DNA from: an uncultured Rhodospirillales bacterium
GTDB lineage: Bacteria; Pseudomonadota; Alphaproteobacteria; Acetobacterales; Acetobacteraceae
Assembly (NCBI GenBank): GCA_903928045.1
Contig: CAIYPH010000170.1
Coordinates: forward strand, 1 to 8,533
DNA: 8,533 bases
Reading direction: 5' to 3'
The position numbers were made by a program, and so were the translations under genes. Below, piece after piece: positions 6,308 to 8,533 of the stretch. Within the stretch, counting starts at the first letter, position 1; the number at the start of each line of letters is the position of its first letter. The notes beneath the pieces are model-generated. The model ran no database searches, had not been told where the DNA came from, and was given only the letters and a program-made list of their open reading frames with translations.

Positions 6308-7003
6308 ATGCCGTCATCACGCCGTTCACTACTAACTGTTGGGGGAATCGTCGCCGCCGCCGGGGCCGGTGGGGTGGCGTACTGGCGCCTGGCCGGCGAG
6401 AAGCCGGCCCCGCCCCCCGCCCCGCCCGCCGCTCCAACCACCGCCGCGGCGCCGGCGGGTGACCCGCGCATGGCGGAGCGCAGCCTCGGCAAGGCCGACG
6501 CGCCGGTGGTGGTCACCGAATGGTTCTCCATGACCTGCCCGCATTGCGCCGCCTTCCACCGCGACAGCATGCCGGGGATCAAGTCCGCGCTGCTCGATAC
6601 CGGCAAGGCGCGCATGGTGTTCCGCGACTTCCCGCTCGACCAGCTGGCGCTGACCGCGGCGATGGTGGCACGTTCGCTGCCCGTGGAGCGCTACGATCCG
6701 TTCCTCACCGCGCTGTTCGCCTCGCAGGACCGCTGGGCCTTCAACCGCCAGGCCAACCCGATCGAGGAATTGGCGAAAATCGCCGCCCTCGCCGGCATGG
6801 GCCGCGACGCGTTCAATGCCGCCACCGCTGACCAGGGGCTACGCGCGGCCATCCTCAAGGGGCAGGAGGAGGCGGACAAGATCTACCACGTCGACTCGAC
6901 CCCGAGCTTCATCTTCAACGGCCCAGGCGCCAAGAACCGCCGCGAGTCCGGCGGCCGCAGTCCGGATGACTTCGCCAAGCTCGTGGCCGCCGCCGCGGGC
7001 TGA
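6308..7003 (+). CDS. DsbA-family thiol:disulfide oxidoreductase (thioredoxin-like)
   Basis: The protein has 231 residues. The N terminus MPSSRRSLLTVGGIVAAAGAG has a twin-arginine-like pattern (S-R-R-S-L-L) before a hydrophobic stretch, so it is exported or membrane-anchored. A Pro/Ala-rich linker (about 32-51) leads to a Thioredoxin_4/DsbA fold. The active site CPHC is at 77-80 after VVVTEWFSMT, and the conserved cis-proline is Pro199 in VDSTPSFIFNG. The helical insertion typical of DsbA lies between (about 110-190). It should catalyse formation or isomerisation of disulfides in periplasmic proteins; cytochrome c or other local substrates are not indicated. AGAGG at 6298-6302 is five bases before ATG 6308. 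smc begins 18 bases after its stop, so the two are probably co-transcribed, an arrangement common in alphaproteobacteria. No DsbB partner is in view. Confidence 0.92.
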   Translation: MPSSRRSLLTVGGIVAAAGAGGVAYWRLAGEKPAPPPAPPAAPTTAAAPAGDPRMAERSLGKADAPVVVTEWFSMTCPHCAAFHRDSMPGIKSALLDTGKARMVFRDFPLDQLALTAAMVARSLPVERYDPFLTALFASQDRWAFNRQANPIEELAKIAALAGMGRDAFNAATADQGLRAAILKGQEEADKIYHVDSTPSFIFNGPGAKNRRESGGRSPDDFAKLVAAAAG

Positions 7004-7021
7004 GAGACAGGGACCACCGCA

Positions 7022-8533
7022 TTGCCCATCAGCTTCAGCCGCCTGCGCATCGCCGGTTTCAAAAGCTTCGCCGAACCGGCGGTGGTGGATATCCGGCCGG
7101 GACTGACCGGAATCGTCGGGCCAAATGGCTGCGGCAAGTCCAACGTGGTCGAGGCGCTGCGCTGGGCGATGGGGGAGAGTTCCGCCCGCTCCATGCGGGG
7201 CGGCGAAATGGATGACGTGATTTTCGCCGGCACCGCCGCCCGCGCCTCGCGCAACATCGCCGAGGTGACACTGCATCTCGACGACGCGCGCGGCCTGCTG
7301 CCGCCGCCGCATCACGACACGCCGGAAATCGAGGTCAGCCGGCGCATCGAGCGTGGCAATGGCAGCGCCTACCGGGTGAACGGCAAGGAGGCCCGCGCGC
7401 GGGACGTGCAGACCCTGTTCGCCGACCTCGCCACCGGCTCGCACTCCTCGGGCATGGTCAGCCAGGGCCGCGTCGCCAGCATTGTCAACGCACGGCCGGA
7501 GGAGCGCCGCAGCATCCTGGAGGAGGCGGCGGGCATCACCGGCCTGCACGCGCGCCGCCACGAGGCCGAGATCAAGCTGCGGGCGGCTGAGGCCAATCTC
7601 GCCCGCGCCGAGGATTTGCGCGGCCAGCTCGAAACCCAGCTCGACGGGCTGAAGCGCCAGGCGCGCCAGGCCAATCGCTACCGCAGCATTTCCGCCACCA
7701 TCCGCAACGCCGAGGCGGAGCTGCTCGCCGTGCAGCGCGCCCGCGCGGTGGCGCAGCGCGATGCGGCCCGCGCCGCGTTTCAGGCAGCTGAGAGTGCCGT
7801 CGCCAGTGCCACCGCGACGGCAACCACCGCCGCCACCCGCGCCACCGAAGCCGCCGCCGTGCTGCCGGCCCTGCGCGGGCGGGAAGCCGAGGCGCGCACG
7901 GCGCTCGAACGCCATCGCCTCGGCCTCGAGACCATCGCCGCCGAGGCCACCCGCGCCCAGGAGGCGCTGGACTCCGGCCGGGCCCGCCTGCGCCAGATCG
8001 AGGATGACCTCACCCACGCCGCGCAGATCCAGCGCGACGCCGATGCCGCCGTCGCCCGCCTCGCCGCCGAGGAGGCGCGGCTCACCGAAGAGGAGGCCGC
8101 CCACCCGCCGCGCATCGAGGCCGCCCGCGCCGCCGCCATCGCCGCCGCCGATGCGGTGCGCACCGCCGAAGCCGCGGCCAATCGCGCCACCGAGGAGGCG
8201 GCCGAGATCGCCGCCCGCCATCGCGCGCTGTCTGAGGCGCATGGTGCCGCCCAGGTTCGCGCTCGCCGCCTCGCCGAGGCCGCCGCCAAACTCGCCAGCG
8301 AAATCGCCCAGGTGCAGCGCGACATCGTCGATCCCGCCCGCGTCGCCGCCGCCGAGCAGGAGAGCACCCAGGCTGCCGCCGCGCTCGCCGCCGCCGCCGC
8401 CGCGCTGGAGGCCGCCGAGCGGGCCCGCGGCGAGGCGATTCAGCAGGCCCAGCAGCGCCGAGCAACCGCGCAGGAGACTGCCCGCAAGTTGCGCGAAGCC
8501 GCCGGCCAGGCCGCCGAACAGGCCCGCCGGGAA
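7022..8533 (+). CDS. smc: Chromosome segregation ATPase SMC, N-terminal part (cut by window edge)
   Basis: The first 504 codons are present with no stop, and the gene continues past the right edge. The TTG at 7022 gives MPISFSRLRIAGFKSFAEP, the usual SMC start. AGGGA at 7009-7013 stands eight bases upstream and supports it. The ATPase head half shows Walker A GPNGCGKS at 33-40, RSMRGGEMDDVIFAGT (R-loop) near 56-71 and the Q-loop SQGRV at 147-151, followed by EEAAGI before the arm. From about residue 170 to the end it is a long Ala/Glu/Arg-rich coiled coil. The hinge, the return coiled coil, the ABC signature and Walker B lie outside the window. Bacterial SMC works as a dimer with ScpA and ScpB to compact and segregate chromosomes. 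Codons here prefer C-ending forms, unlike ccrM and soxX. Confidence 0.96.
   Translation, partial: MPISFSRLRIAGFKSFAEPAVVDIRPGLTGIVGPNGCGKSNVVEALRWAMGESSARSMRGGEMDDVIFAGTAARASRNIAEVTLHLDDARGLLPPPHHDTPEIEVSRRIERGNGSAYRVNGKEARARDVQTLFADLATGSHSSGMVSQGRVASIVNARPEERRSILEEAAGITGLHARRHEAEIKLRAAEANLARAEDLRGQLETQLDGLKRQARQANRYRSISATIRNAEAELLAVQRARAVAQRDAARAAFQAAESAVASATATATTAATRATEAAAVLPALRGREAEARTALERHRLGLETIAAEATRAQEALDSGRARLRQIEDDLTHAAQIQRDADAAVARLAAEEARLTEEEAAHPPRIEAARAAAIAAADAVRTAEAAANRATEEAAEIAARHRALSEAHGAAQVRARRLAEAAAKLASEIAQVQRDIVDPARVAAAEQESTQAAAALAAAAAALEAAERARGEAIQQAQQRRATAQETARKLREAAGQAAEQARRE

Noticed and set aside
6839..8242. A 467-codon reverse ORF opposite smc
   Set aside because: It is Gly/Ala/Arg-rich antisense translation of the SMC coiled coil; Walker A and other head motifs are clear on the + strand.

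Overview
The window looks like chromosomal DNA of a GC-rich alphaproteobacterium, probably in the Acetobacteraceae/Rhodospirillales area. The evidence is a cell-cycle type CcrM GANTC methyltransferase, the run mutY (reverse) / DUF721 / DsbA-like / smc that is familiar from this class, and AT-rich hairpins set in otherwise GC-rich intergenic DNA. Placement below class level is inference. I see no tRNA, rRNA, CRISPR array, insertion sequence or prophage gene.

Left part (1-1740). The first 50 bases are the reverse-strand start of rlmJ, a 23S rRNA adenine-N6 methyltransferase cut by the window edge. It diverges from ccrM across a spacer of about 475 bp. That spacer holds a composite hairpin repeat (109-304), a perfect TATAAT box (392-397) and a GANTC site (435-439) in the presumed ccrM leader. 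A second copy of the repeat, in the opposite orientation, follows ccrM (1611-1728), so ccrM sits between inverted copies of one element.

Middle part (1735-4761). A class III alcohol dehydrogenase / S-(hydroxymethyl)glutathione dehydrogenase gene converges on ccrM and diverges from a SoxX-type cytochrome c gene. SoxX is followed by an orphan periplasmic solute-binding protein. No other sox gene and no permease or ATPase gene lies in the window, so sulfur oxidation here rests on one gene.

Right part (4730-8533). mutY reads leftward and overlaps the binding-protein gene by 32 bp tail to tail. Nine bases separate its start from the start of the rightward DUF721 (DciA-like) gene. A DsbA-family thiol oxidoreductase and smc follow. 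The smc gene starts at a TTG 18 bases after the DsbA-like stop and runs off the right edge after 504 codons. This is a housekeeping block for genome maintenance (8-oxoG repair, probable helicase loading, chromosome organisation) with a periplasmic disulfide enzyme inserted.

G exceeds C on the + strand through about the first 5.8 kb whatever the gene direction, and the bias reverses from the DsbA-like gene onward. I see no clear novel multi-gene system. The most interesting items are the two-hairpin element in inverted copies around ccrM, the ccrM leader, the isolated soxX and the skew switch.
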